Origin: Roseivivax lentus
GTDB lineage: Bacteria > Pseudomonadota > Alphaproteobacteria > Rhodobacterales > Rhodobacteraceae
Direction of reading: 5' to 3'
DNA length: 64,000 bases
NCBI RefSeq assembly: GCF_900156805.1
Contig: NZ_FTOQ01000003.1
Location: 62,001-126,000, forward strand
The notes beneath the pieces were generated by a model. That model ran no database searches, was not told where the DNA came from, and saw only the letters and a program-made list of their open reading frames with translations. The translations under genes were made by a program, and so were the position numbers. Positions 40,665 through 50,153 of the stretch are shown one piece after another (the stretch's first letter is position 1; every line of letters starts with the position of its first letter).

Positions 40665-41862
40665 CCGCCCGGGCGCGCTTGACGGGCTGATCGTCTGCGA
40701 CCTCACGCGCATCCTTGCCGGGCCCACGGCCACGCAGCTGATGGGCGATCTGGGCGCCACGATCCTGAAGATCGAGAACCCCGGCACGGGCGGCGACGAC
40801 ACCCGCGCCTGGGGGCCGCCCTATGCGGAGACCCGGGACGGGCAGAGCGACCTCTCGGCCTATTTCATGGCCGCCAACCGCAACAAGCATTCCATCGCCG
40901 CGGATATCGCGTCCGAGGCGGGCGCGGCGCTGGTGCGCGAGATCGCCATGCAGGCGGACGTGGTGATCGAGAATTTCAAACCCGGCGGTCTGGCGAAATA
41001 CGGCCTCGATGCCGATACGCTCTGCGCCGCGCGGCCCGATCTGGTCTATTGCTCGATCTCGGGTTTCGGGCAGACCGGGCCGAACCGCCATCTGGCGGGC
41101 TACGATCTGATGGCGCAGGGATATGGGGGCATCATGTCGCTGACCGGTGCCCCGGACGGCCCGCCGATGAAGGTCGGAGTGGGCATCGCCGACGTGATGT
41201 GCGGCATGTACGCGACGGTCGGCATCCTCGCGGCGCTGCGCCACCGTGACCGCACGGGGCAGGGCCAGCATATCGATCTGGCGCTGGTCGATGCGCAGAT
41301 GGCCTGGCTCATCAACGAGGGCACGAATTTCCTCACCTCCGGCACGGTGCCCGAACGGCGCGGCAACGCGCATCCCAACATCGCGCCCTACGACGTCTTC
41401 GCCTGCGCCGATGGGCATGTGATCCTCGCGGTGGGCAATGACGGTCAATTCGCCCGCTTCGCCGGAGCGTTGGGCCGGCCCGACCTCGCGGGGGATCCGC
41501 GCTTCGCAACGAATCCCGCCCGGCTGAAGAACCGCGCGGATCTCACGACAATTATTACAGAAATCCTCGCGCCGCTGGCACAATGCGACATCCTTGAGCG
41601 CCTCGCCGGCGAAACCGTGCCGGCGGGACCGATCCATAACGTCGCGGAAGCGCTCACGTCCGATCAGGCGCGGGCACGCGGTGCGGTGGTGGAAATGGCG
41701 CATCCGGAATGCATCAAGGAATCGGTGCAACTGCTTGGAAATCCGTTGAAGTTTTCCCAGACACCGGTGCAGTATCGCACGCCCCCGCCGCGCATGGGAC
41801 AGGACAGCGCCGCCGCGCTCGATCTCCTGCGTTCGGCCATCCTTCGCCGAAACCGCGGCTGA
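40648..41862 (+). CDS. Class III (CaiB/BaiF) CoA-transferase
   Basis: 404 residues. Family III CoA-transferase with the N-terminal LDGLIVCDLTRILAGPTATQ, DLGATILKIENPGTGGDDTR, VIENFKPGGLAKYGLDAD, and catalytic Asp182 in VGIADVMCGMYATVGI. It moves CoA between carboxylic acids. The overlap with the ThDP gene suggests coupled steps, for example activation of an acid before or after decarboxylation, as in formyl-CoA transferase/oxalyl-CoA decarboxylase. Substrate unknown. Confidence 0.9.
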   Translation: MTDASDRPGALDGLIVCDLTRILAGPTATQLMGDLGATILKIENPGTGGDDTRAWGPPYAETRDGQSDLSAYFMAANRNKHSIAADIASEAGAALVREIAMQADVVIENFKPGGLAKYGLDADTLCAARPDLVYCSISGFGQTGPNRHLAGYDLMAQGYGGIMSLTGAPDGPPMKVGVGIADVMCGMYATVGILAALRHRDRTGQGQHIDLALVDAQMAWLINEGTNFLTSGTVPERRGNAHPNIAPYDVFACADGHVILAVGNDGQFARFAGALGRPDLAGDPRFATNPARLKNRADLTTIITEILAPLAQCDILERLAGETVPAGPIHNVAEALTSDQARARGAVVEMAHPECIKESVQLLGNPLKFSQTPVQYRTPPPRMGQDSAAALDLLRSAILRRNRG

Positions 41863-41950
41863 TCTCCGCTCAAGGCGATTTCACAAATCCGCGTCTTGCC
41901 AGCTATGTGACCTGCTCGAGGGGGCGCCCGGCAATAGGGTGACGCCAGAG

Positions 41951-43336
41951 ATGAACAGCGATGCGGGACAATCGATGACACTGGACACATGCAACGCCGA
42001 AACCGATTTCGACGATCCCGCGGCGATGCCTGCATGGAACGCGATGATCCGTGCCTTCCTGGCCCATGGCCAGAGCGCGCCCGATCACCTGGCGGAGGTG
42101 CTGCGCCTGTCGCCGGGATCGGTGCTGGCGCAATCGGCCAAGGGGCTGTTCTGCCTGATGCTGGGACGGCGCGAGATGGTGGCCGCGGCGCAGGACGTGT
42201 CGCGGCAGGTCGCCGTCCTGCTCGAAGAGGGCGCGGCGCCCGAACGCGCCCGCGCCTATGCCAGTGCCCTGTCCGCGTGGCTCGAAGGGCATCCTTCGGG
42301 CGCGGTTTTCCATCTCGACCGGGTGCTCGCCCGCAACCCCGCCGACACGCTGACGCTGAAGATCGTGCATGGCATCCGCTTCATCCTCGGCGATGCGCCG
42401 GGCATGCGGCTCTCGGTCGAAAGTGCGCTGGCCGCCCATGGCGAGGATCATCCGCTGCGGGGCTTCGCGCTTGGCTGCCATGCCTTCGCGCTGGAGGAAA
42501 CGGGCGCCTACGCGGCGGCCGAACGGGCCGGGCGCGCCGGGCTCGCGCTTGCGCCGGACGACGCCTGGGGGCTGCACGCGGTGGCCCATGTCCACGACAT
42601 GACGCACCGGCCCGATCAAGGCATCGCGCTTATCGAGGAGAACCGGCGCGCCTGGGATCACTGCAACAATTTCCGCTACCATGTCTGGTGGCACAAGGCG
42701 CTGCTGCATCTCGACCGGGGCGAGGTCGACCGGGTGCTGGCGCTTTACGACGACCGGATCCGCGCCGACAAGACCGACGATTACCGCGACATCTCGAACG
42801 CGACCTCGCTGCTGATGCGGCTCGAGCTCGAGGGCGTGGCCTGTGGCGGACGCTGGGCGGAACTTGCGGATCTGGCCGAGGCGCGGCTGTCGGATGCCTG
42901 TCTCGTCTTCGCCGATCTGCATTACATGCTGGCCCTGTCCGGAGACGGCCGGCCCGATGCCGCGCGGCGGCTCGCGGCGCGGGTTGCCAAGAGCGGCGCG
43001 GGCACGCCGGAGACCGCGCGCATCGCGGCGCATCCCGGCGAATTGGCCGCCCGCGGCCTCGCGGCCTTCGGAGAGGGGCAATATGCGCCCGCCTTCGCCG
43101 ATCTGCGGGCTGCGCGCCACCACATGCGCGGCATCGGCGGCAGCCACGCGCAACGCGACGTGTTCGAACGGATCACGGTCGATGCGGGCGTTCGCGCGGG
43201 CGCCCTCGATGCAGCGGCGGCGATCCTGTCCGAGCGCACAGCGCTGCGCGCGGGCCGCCCGGATCGCTTCGCCGAGAGCCGCGGCGCCGCCATCGCCGAG
43301 GCCCGCCGCAACGCCGCCCTTTACGCTGCGCAATAA
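41951..43336 (+). CDS. TTC38-like tetratricopeptide-repeat protein
   Basis: 461 residues from ATG 41951; a GTG four codons upstream is possible. Helical repeat protein without signal peptide. Repeats such as FALEETGAYAAAERAGRAGL, and the segment AVAHVHDMTHRPDQGIALIE with NNFRYHVWWHKALLHLDRGE are characteristic of the TTC38 family. Function of this family in bacteria is unknown. It is codirectional with opgC, 24 bases upstream, and may be cotranscribed. Confidence 0.8.
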   Translation: MNSDAGQSMTLDTCNAETDFDDPAAMPAWNAMIRAFLAHGQSAPDHLAEVLRLSPGSVLAQSAKGLFCLMLGRREMVAAAQDVSRQVAVLLEEGAAPERARAYASALSAWLEGHPSGAVFHLDRVLARNPADTLTLKIVHGIRFILGDAPGMRLSVESALAAHGEDHPLRGFALGCHAFALEETGAYAAAERAGRAGLALAPDDAWGLHAVAHVHDMTHRPDQGIALIEENRRAWDHCNNFRYHVWWHKALLHLDRGEVDRVLALYDDRIRADKTDDYRDISNATSLLMRLELEGVACGGRWAELADLAEARLSDACLVFADLHYMLALSGDGRPDAARRLAARVAKSGAGTPETARIAAHPGELAARGLAAFGEGQYAPAFADLRAARHHMRGIGGSHAQRDVFERITVDAGVRAGALDAAAAILSERTALRAGRPDRFAESRGAAIAEARRNAALYAAQ

Positions 43337-43360
43337 ACCGGTCAGGACCTCCGCATTCCA

Positions 43361-44569
43361 ATGAGCCTTGCAGACCCGACATTGACCGCCCGAAGCCAAC
43401 CCGCGAAGGATCACAGCGTGGCCGCCTCTGCCGCGATCCGCGATCCGCGGCTCGATTTCTTCCGCGGCATCGCGATGTTCATCATCCTGATCGCCCATGT
43501 GCCCGGCAACTGGCTGGCGCTGTGGATCCCGGCGCGGTTCGGCTTTTCGGACGCGACCGAGATCTTCGTGTTCTGCTCCGGCATGGCGTCGGCCATCGCC
43601 TTCGGCAAGGTCTTCGCGCAGCGCGGCTGGGGGCTCGGTGCCGCCCGCGTGGCGTTCCGCTGCTGGCAGGTCTACTGGGCCCATATCGGCCTGTTTCTCG
43701 CCATCGCGATGACCATGGCCGCGCTCAACGCCTCGGGCGCCTTCGAACGCGATTACGTGGGACAGCTGAACCTCTATCCGTTCTTCAACAACCCCGAGCA
43801 GAACCTCATCGGGCTGATGACGCTGACCTACGTGCCGAATTACTTCGACATCCTGCCGATGTATCTCGTGATCCTCGCCATGATGCCCGCCTTCGTGGCG
43901 CTGGTCTGGGTGCATCGGGGCCTTGCGGCGCTGGTGGTGATCACGATCTGGGCCTTCGCGCAGGCCGACATCCTGTATTTCCCGGCCGAGCCCTGGTCGG
44001 CGCGGGAATGGTTCTTCAACCCGTTCGGCTGGCAGCTGATCTTCTTCACCGGTTTTGCGCTGATGTCGGGCTGGCTGCCCGCGCCGCCCGTCGACCGGCG
44101 GCTGGTCGTGCTGGCGCTGGTGATCGTGCTCGGCACCGTGCCTTTCGCGCATTTCCGCCTTATCGGGGCCTGGGATTACGCGCAGCTCTGGCGGGCGCAG
44201 TACGACCTCCTGATCGCCAAGACCGATTTCGGGCTGCTGCGCTACGTGCATTTCCTGGCCCTCGCCTATCTCGCCTGGGTGGCGGTCGGTGCGCGCGGCG
44301 CGCGGCTGATTCCCTCCGAGACCGGCGGCGCGCTTGCGGCGCTCTGGCGGCGGAGTCTCGCCGTCATCATGAAGGTGGGTCAGCAATCTCTCGCCGTTTT
44401 CATCACCTCGATGTACCTCGCGCGGCTCATGGGGGCGGTTCTCGACGTCACCGGCCGGAACCACTTGTCGATGCTGCTGGTTAACCTCTTAGGCGCGCTG
44501 GTCCTGGTGGCCGTGGCCTACGGGGCGGGGTGGTTCAAATCCCAGCCCTGGCGCAAGGCGAAGGGATAA
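43361..44569 (+). CDS. opgC: OpgC, periplasmic glucan acyl (succinyl) transferase
   Basis: 402 residues, about ten TM helices, acyltransferase-3 type. N-terminal IRDPRLDFFRGIAMFIILIA with the typical RxDFxRG motif, then several hydrophobic segments. OpgC adds succinyl groups to osmoregulated periplasmic glucans in the inner membrane. Followed by opgG/D after six bases. The start may also be the in-frame ATG downstream; the one used gives a hydrophilic N-terminus of 25 residues. Confidence 0.85.
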   Translation: MSLADPTLTARSQPAKDHSVAASAAIRDPRLDFFRGIAMFIILIAHVPGNWLALWIPARFGFSDATEIFVFCSGMASAIAFGKVFAQRGWGLGAARVAFRCWQVYWAHIGLFLAIAMTMAALNASGAFERDYVGQLNLYPFFNNPEQNLIGLMTLTYVPNYFDILPMYLVILAMMPAFVALVWVHRGLAALVVITIWAFAQADILYFPAEPWSAREWFFNPFGWQLIFFTGFALMSGWLPAPPVDRRLVVLALVIVLGTVPFAHFRLIGAWDYAQLWRAQYDLLIAKTDFGLLRYVHFLALAYLAWVAVGARGARLIPSETGGALAALWRRSLAVIMKVGQQSLAVFITSMYLARLMGAVLDVTGRNHLSMLLVNLLGALVLVAVAYGAGWFKSQPWRKAKG

Positions 44570-44575
44570 TCCGCA

Positions 44576-46111
44576 ATGCTGCGACGCGAACTCATTCAGG
44601 GGCTTCTGGCGTTGGCGGCCTGGCCGGCCACCCGCGCGGCTGCCGCGACGGGCGACGCGCCCGAGCCGGGCTTGCAGCTGGGCGAGGGCACGCCTTTCGC
44701 GCCGGCGGATGTGGGCGCGCTGGCCCGCCGTATGGCGTCCGAGCCCTATCAGCCGCCGACCCGCATCCCCGAGGCATGGACCGAGATCAGCTACGATCAG
44801 TACCGCAAGATCTGGTTCGATGCGCGCAATGCCCTCTGGGAGGGCGAGGCGGACACGCCCGTTCGGGTCGATGTTTTCGCGCCGGGCCTCTACTTTCCGA
44901 CGCCGATCCGCCTTGACGTGGTGGAGAGCGGAGAGGCGCGGCCGGTTCTTTTCGACATGGGCGTTTTCGACAAGACCGACCAGTTTCCCGATCTGCCCGT
45001 CGACGACACGCTGGGCTATTCCGGCTTCCGCCTGCGCGCCGAGCTTGAGCGGCAGGACATCTACACCGAATTCGCCGTCTTTCAGGGCGCCAGCTATTTC
45101 CGGGGCATCGGCACCGGGCAGACTTACGGGCTTTCGGCGCGCGGGATCGCGATCGACACCGCCGCTCCGGGGGGTGAGGAATTTCCCGAGTTCCGCCATT
45201 TCTGGCTGGAGCGGCCCGCGACCGGGTCGGACCGGATCGTGGTGCACGCGCTGCTCGACGGCCCGTCGGTGACCGGCGCCTACCGGTTCGAGATCGTGCC
45301 CGGCGACACGCTGGAGATCGGCGTCGAGGCCGAGGTCTTCGCCCGCCAGCGGATCACGCATATGGGTGTCGCGCCCTTGACCTCGATGTTCCAGTTCGAC
45401 GAGACCAACCGCGACCGCTTCTCGGATTTCCGCTCGGCCATCCACGATTCCGACGGGCTGCTGATCGAGAATGGCGGCGGCGAGACGATCTGGCGCCCGC
45501 TCGCCAACCCCCGCAACCTGCAGATCAGCGGCTTTCTCGACGAGAACCCCAAGGGTTTCGGCCTGATGCAGCGCGCTCGTGATTTCGAGGATTTCGGCGA
45601 TCTGCAGGCGCTTTATCATCGCCGCCCGTCGCTCTGGATCGCGCCGCGCGAGGGCTGGGGCGCGGGCGAGGTGACGTTGGTGGAAATTCCCACCGATGAC
45701 GAGATCTACGACAACATCGTCGCCTATTGGCGCCCCGCCCTGCCGCTGGAGCCGGGCCAGTCGCGCACCTTTTCCTATGACATGACCTGGGGCGCGCGGA
45801 CGGAATACGGCACCGGGCTTGCGGTCGCCAACACGCGTGCGGGCGCGGATCGGGGCGGCGGCATCCGCTTTGCCATCGACTTCGCCCCCGATGCGGGAAT
45901 GACCCCGGCGCGGGAGCAGATCACGCCGCTCGTGCGCGCCTCGGAAGGAACGATCATCGCGCCCATCATCGAGGACAATCCGCAGACCGGCGGGCTGCGG
46001 CTCGGTTTCACGCTCGATCCGGGCGATGCGACGCTGGTCGAGATGCGGGCGCAGCTGCGCGCCGAGGACGGGCCCCTGTCGGAAGTCTGGCTTTACAGGT
46101 GGACGCGATGA
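44576..46111 (+). CDS. OpgG/OpgD, periplasmic glucan biosynthesis protein
   Basis: 511 residues, family MdoG/MdoD. N-terminal signal MLRRELIQGLLALAAWPATR with an RR pair resembles a Tat signal, which favours OpgD. The family's QLGEGTPFAPADVGALARRM then YQPPTRIPEAWTEISYDQYR is clear, as is the C-terminal part (SEVWLYRWTR). Periplasmic, shapes or branches the glucan backbone. Its stop overlaps the opgH start (ATGA). OpgG and OpgD are hard to separate, so no symbol is given. Confidence 0.92.
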   Translation: MLRRELIQGLLALAAWPATRAAAATGDAPEPGLQLGEGTPFAPADVGALARRMASEPYQPPTRIPEAWTEISYDQYRKIWFDARNALWEGEADTPVRVDVFAPGLYFPTPIRLDVVESGEARPVLFDMGVFDKTDQFPDLPVDDTLGYSGFRLRAELERQDIYTEFAVFQGASYFRGIGTGQTYGLSARGIAIDTAAPGGEEFPEFRHFWLERPATGSDRIVVHALLDGPSVTGAYRFEIVPGDTLEIGVEAEVFARQRITHMGVAPLTSMFQFDETNRDRFSDFRSAIHDSDGLLIENGGGETIWRPLANPRNLQISGFLDENPKGFGLMQRARDFEDFGDLQALYHRRPSLWIAPREGWGAGEVTLVEIPTDDEIYDNIVAYWRPALPLEPGQSRTFSYDMTWGARTEYGTGLAVANTRAGADRGGGIRFAIDFAPDAGMTPAREQITPLVRASEGTIIAPIIEDNPQTGGLRLGFTLDPGDATLVEMRAQLRAEDGPLSEVWLYRWTR

Positions 46112-47988
46112 CCCGGCCGCTCGATCCGATGATGCCGCCGCGCGCGCCGCTCGATCTGGCGCCGCAGCGTTTCGATCGCGCGGGCGCGCAGGACCATGCG
46201 CTGCCGCGGGGCCGCCGACGCGACCTCGCCTGGCGCATCGGCGCGTTCGGCCCGGCAGTGGCGATCACGCTGTCGCTGATCGTGGGGCTAGTGCGCTGGT
46301 TCGATGCGGGCGGGTTCACCTGGGGTGAGGGGCTGGCGACGCTTCTCATCGGGTTCACCTTCATCTGGGTGTCGCTGTCGGTCACCGGCGTGGTGCTGGC
46401 GGTGATCCGGCTCTGGCTCGGACGGCGGCGCGAGGCGCGCGGGCGCGGCCCGGCGCAGCGCATCGCGCTTGTCGTGCCGATCTATAACGAGACGCCCTCG
46501 GACGTGATGGGCAATGTCGCGGCGATGCGGCGCGAGCTGGAATGCGGGCCGCGGCGCGACACCTATGCCTTCTTCATCCTCTCGGACACGCAATCGCCGG
46601 AGATCGCCGCCGAGGAATGGCGCGCGGTCCAGCATCTGCGCGGCGAGGCGGACCGCAGGATCGACGTCCATTACCGCCGGCGCAACGCCAATACCGACCG
46701 CAAGGTGGGCAATATCAACGGCTGGATCGCGGAATACGGCGCGGCCTGGGACGCGATGATCGTGCTCGATGCCGACAGTTTGATGACCGGTGCGGGCATC
46801 CGCCGTCTCGCCGATGCGCTGGCGCGCGATCCCGATGCAGGGCTCATCCAGTCCTTCCCGGTGCTGATCTCCGCCGAGACGCTGTTCGGGCGGATGCAGC
46901 AATTCGCGACCTCGGTCTATGGCTGGCTCGCCGCCGAGGGCCTGTCGCTCTGGTCCCAGAAAGAGGGCAATTACTGGGGGCATAACGCGATCATCCGCAT
47001 CCGCGCCTTCGCCCAGAGCGCGCAGCTGCCGCACCTGACCGGACGGCGCGGCCAGTCCGAGCTGATCCTGAGCCACGATTTCGTCGAGGCCGGCATGCTG
47101 CGCCGCGCGGGCTGGGCGGTGCGCTTTCTGCCGCAGGCCGGCGGCTCGTTCGAGGAAACGCCCGCATCGCTGGTGGATTACGTGCTGCGCGACCGGCGCT
47201 GGTGCCGGGGCAACCTGCAGCATCTGCGGCTTCTGGCGGCGCGCGGTTTCCACCCGATCACGCGCTTTCACCTGCTGCAGGGCGCGTTCGCCTATCTTTT
47301 GTCGCCCGCGTGGTTCGCGCTTCTGGTGCTGTGGTCGGCCTTCCTGCCGATGAGCGCGGGCGAGACCAGCTATTTCAGCCCCGCCAACCCGTTCTACCCG
47401 GTCTGGCCCAGCGTCAGCCGCATCGACGGGGTGTGGTTCCTCGCCTTCATCTACACCATGCTTCTCTTGCCGAAGATCGTGGCAGCGGCACTTCTCGCGG
47501 CCTCTCCGGGGGTGATCCGGCTTTACGGCGGGATCGGGCGCTTCGCGTTGACGACCCTGTTCGAGATCGCGCTGGCGGTGCTCTACGCCCCGATCCTGAT
47601 GGTGCAGCAAAGCATCGCCGTGCTCGCCGCCTGCCTGGGCCGCCCGGTGCGCTGGGATGGGCAGGCCCGTAGCGGGCATCACTATGCATGGGGCACGCTC
47701 CTGCGTTTCCACGCCGCGGAGGTGCTGCTGGGCCTCGGCATGATCGCGGGCATGATGACGGGTGCCCTGTCGCTCTGGCTGGCCCCCGTCGCGCTGAGCC
47801 TCGCCCTCGCGCCTGCGCTGTCGCGGCTGTCGTCGCTGCGCGTCTCGGGGCTGCGCTGGCGGCCCCTGCGGCTCGACACGCCCCTGTCGCTGCGCGAGCC
47901 GCGCGTGCAGGTCCGCGCCCGGGCCGAGCGCGCCCGGCTGCGCGCCGCGCTCGATGCGCCCGCCTCGCCACCCATGGCCGCGGAGTGA
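46108..47988 (+). CDS. opgH: OpgH, membrane glucosyltransferase
   Basis: 626 residues (the E. coli protein is 847; this short form lacks much of the N-terminal region). GT2 catalytic core: VPIYNETPSDVMGNVAAMRR, the LDADSLMTG Asp pair, HDFVEAGMLRR, and DRRWCRGNLQHLRLL, the RxxRW signature. N-terminal and C-terminal TM segments anchor it in the inner membrane. It polymerises glucose from UDP-glucose into periplasmic glucan. Overlaps the neighbours on both sides. Confidence 0.93.
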   Translation: MTRPLDPMMPPRAPLDLAPQRFDRAGAQDHALPRGRRRDLAWRIGAFGPAVAITLSLIVGLVRWFDAGGFTWGEGLATLLIGFTFIWVSLSVTGVVLAVIRLWLGRRREARGRGPAQRIALVVPIYNETPSDVMGNVAAMRRELECGPRRDTYAFFILSDTQSPEIAAEEWRAVQHLRGEADRRIDVHYRRRNANTDRKVGNINGWIAEYGAAWDAMIVLDADSLMTGAGIRRLADALARDPDAGLIQSFPVLISAETLFGRMQQFATSVYGWLAAEGLSLWSQKEGNYWGHNAIIRIRAFAQSAQLPHLTGRRGQSELILSHDFVEAGMLRRAGWAVRFLPQAGGSFEETPASLVDYVLRDRRWCRGNLQHLRLLAARGFHPITRFHLLQGAFAYLLSPAWFALLVLWSAFLPMSAGETSYFSPANPFYPVWPSVSRIDGVWFLAFIYTMLLLPKIVAAALLAASPGVIRLYGGIGRFALTTLFEIALAVLYAPILMVQQSIAVLAACLGRPVRWDGQARSGHHYAWGTLLRFHAAEVLLGLGMIAGMMTGALSLWLAPVALSLALAPALSRLSSLRVSGLRWRPLRLDTPLSLREPRVQVRARAERARLRAALDAPASPPMAAE

Positions 47989-48911
47989 CGGCGCTTCGGA
48001 GGGCAGCGCTGGCCCGGGTGAAGGGGCGCGCCCTGTCGCGCCTCGCCGGTCCTCTGGCCGCCTGTCTCGCGTCCTTTCCGCTGATGGCCCAAGCGGGCTG
48101 CGCCGAGGCCCCAGAGCCGTGCACGCTGCCGGAGGGCGGCAGCTATCACATCGAATTGCCGTCCGCGCCCCGCGCCGACGGGGCCGCGCTCATGTTCCTG
48201 CACGGATGGGGATCGAGCGGACAGGGCACGCTGTCCATGCGCGGCGTTGTGGAGACGGCGCTCGCGCGGGGTTACGCTGTGATCGCGCCCGACGGCATCC
48301 CGCGGCAGGGCCGTAACGGCCGGACATGGGCGTTCCATCCCGACCGCACCGGCCCGCGGGACGAGGTCGCGTTCCTGGCTGCCGTCCGCGACGACGCGGC
48401 CCGGCGGTTCGACCTTTCGGCCGGGGCGATGCTGCTGTCGGGCTTTTCCATCGGCGGATCGATGGCCAGCTATCTGGCCTGCGCCGAGCCTGAAGAATTC
48501 GCCGCCTATGCGCCCGTGGCGGGCAGTTTCTGGCGACCGCATCCCACGGACTGCGACGGCCCGGTGCGGCTGTTTCACACTCATGGATGGCGCGATCAAG
48601 TCGTCCCGCTCGAGGGGCGGCTGTTGCGCGGGCCCGCGCCCGACGCCCCGGGGGCGGTGGCGCAGGGCGACGTCTGGTATGCGATGGATGTCTGGCGCCG
48701 CGCCAATGGCTGCGCGCTGAAAGCCGACCGGTTCGCCGCCGATGCGACCTATATGCGCCGCGGCTGGGACAGCTGCCGCGCGGGCGCGAGCCTTGAATTC
48801 GCGCTGTTCGATGGCGGGCACGCGGTGCCCGAAGGCTGGACGGGCATGGTGCTCGATTGGTTCGAGGGGCTCGATCTGCCGCGCCGGGCTGACGCGGCTG
48901 GCGGGGATTGA
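47985..48911 (+). CDS. Secreted alpha/beta hydrolase (LpqC/PHB-depolymerase-like esterase)
   Basis: 308 residues from a GTG overlapping the opgH stop (GTGA). Signal peptide to about residue 36 (LAGPLAACLASFPLMAQA). Alpha/beta fold with oxyanion segment MFLHGWGSSGQGTL, nucleophile motif LLSGFSIGGSMASYL (Ser in GFSIGG), a later VRLFHTHGWRDQVVPL (Asp) and ALFDGGHAVPEGW (His). Similar to polyhydroxybutyrate depolymerase/feruloyl-esterase family. Tight coupling to opgH suggests deacylation or cleavage of periplasmic glucans; this is inference. Confidence 0.85.
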   Translation: MTALRRAALARVKGRALSRLAGPLAACLASFPLMAQAGCAEAPEPCTLPEGGSYHIELPSAPRADGAALMFLHGWGSSGQGTLSMRGVVETALARGYAVIAPDGIPRQGRNGRTWAFHPDRTGPRDEVAFLAAVRDDAARRFDLSAGAMLLSGFSIGGSMASYLACAEPEEFAAYAPVAGSFWRPHPTDCDGPVRLFHTHGWRDQVVPLEGRLLRGPAPDAPGAVAQGDVWYAMDVWRRANGCALKADRFAADATYMRRGWDSCRAGASLEFALFDGGHAVPEGWTGMVLDWFEGLDLPRRADAAGGD

Positions 48912-49244
48912 GGTCTTTGGGGCCTTCAGCCTCGTCTTGATTATGTCTTCGCACCGATTGCCCGGACCGGGAGGGCCGCGTCGCCTGTTTTCACGTCAAT
49001 ACGCGTGCAGTCCCGCAGCCAAACCGCCTTGCGGACGCTTGTGATCCGCCCGTTTCTCGACGAGAACGTGGCGCATATCCATCGCGCCGCGATGATGGAT
49101 CCGCACGGGAGCGCCACGCGGGAAGCGCGCAGGACGCGAGCACTCCGGATACGCAAAGCGGCCTGAACGCCGGGGAGACGACGTGCAAAGAGAACGACGC
49201 TACAGGCTTCGGTTCACGCCGCTGGCAGGCCGGCGGGGCACGCC
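48912..49244. other. Intergenic region without a recognised gene
   Basis: About 330 bases between the esterase and dgoK. A short plus-strand reading frame (49012-49166, starting GTG CAG TCC) could encode about 50 residues but has no family signature. No palindrome or terminator was seen. It probably contains the promoter of dgoK. Confidence 0.5.
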
Positions 49245-50153
49245 ATGAGCGCGGCTTCCTGGATCGCGGTCGATTGGGGGCTGTCCAATCTGCGGGCTTG
49301 GGTGATCGGCGCGGACGGCGACATCCTGGACAAGCGCGTCTCGGGGCAGGGCGTGAACACGCTGGCCCGCGACGCATTCGAGGCGGCGCTTCTCGATCTC
49401 ATCGGCGATGCGCTGCCCGAGACGGGCCGGATGACCATCCTTGTCTGCGGCAATGCCGGCGCCCGGGAAGGCTGGGCCGAGGCGCCCTATCGCGCCGTGC
49501 CGTCCGCCCCCCCGGGCGTCGCGCAGGCGACCCGCGCGCTGACCCTCGATCCGCGCCTCGACATCCGCATCCTGCCGGGTCTCAAGCAGATGAAGCCGCC
49601 CGATGTGATGCGCGGCGAGGAGACGCAGATCGCCGGTGTCTTCGCGGCCCGGCCCAATTTCGACGGGGTGATCTGCCTGCCCGGGACGCATACGAAATGG
49701 GCGCAGGTCTCGGCCCGGGAGGTGGTGTCCTTCCGCACCTTCATGACCGGCGAGATCTTTGCACTGCTCGAAAAACGCTCGGTGCTGCGCCACGTGGTCG
49801 GCGATGGCTGGGACGATGCGGCCTTTGCCGAGGCGGTGGGCGAGGGCATGTCGCGGCCGGCACCGCTGGCGTCCAATCTCTTTTCGCTGCGGGCCGAGGC
49901 GCTGCTGGCGGGTCTCGCGCCCGATGCCGCGCGGGCGCGGCTGTCGGGGCTGCTGATCGGGATGGAGCTTGCGGGCGCGCGGGCCTACTGGCTGGGCCAG
50001 CCGGTGCTGATCGTGGGCGAGGTCGGCATCGCGCAGGCCTACCGCACCGCGCTCGCGGCACAGGGCGCGATGGTCGAGACGATCGACGCGGAAGCGGTCA
50101 CGCTGGGCGGGCTCGTCGCCGCGCGGGCGGGGATGAAGGACGCCGCGCCATGA
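49245..50153 (+). CDS. dgoK: 2-dehydro-3-deoxygalactonokinase
   Basis: 302 residues. N-terminal IAVDWGLSNLRAWVIGADGD (ASKHA kinase-like phosphate motif) and the DgoK motifs GNAGAREGWAEAPY, CLPGTHTKWAQV and FRTFMTGEIFALLEKRS. It phosphorylates 2-keto-3-deoxygalactonate in the De Ley-Doudoroff route of galactose/galactonate degradation. Stop overlaps dgoA. Confidence 0.92.
   Translation: MSAASWIAVDWGLSNLRAWVIGADGDILDKRVSGQGVNTLARDAFEAALLDLIGDALPETGRMTILVCGNAGAREGWAEAPYRAVPSAPPGVAQATRALTLDPRLDIRILPGLKQMKPPDVMRGEETQIAGVFAARPNFDGVICLPGTHTKWAQVSAREVVSFRTFMTGEIFALLEKRSVLRHVVGDGWDDAAFAEAVGEGMSRPAPLASNLFSLRAEALLAGLAPDAARARLSGLLIGMELAGARAYWLGQPVLIVGEVGIAQAYRTALAAQGAMVETIDAEAVTLGGLVAARAGMKDAAP

Noticed and set aside
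41903-44464. Long minus-strand frame opposite the TTC38 and opgC genes
   Set aside because: No recognisable domain; it only mirrors codon bias of the opposite strand.
44525-44560. A tRNA-like T-arm string (GGTTCAAATCCCAGCC)
   Set aside because: It lies in frame inside the last codons of opgC, and no cloverleaf or anticodon arm is present upstream.
49012-49166. Possible small gene of about 50 residues before dgoK
   Set aside because: No Shine-Dalgarno, family motif or repeated structure; kept only as a remark in the intergenic entry.
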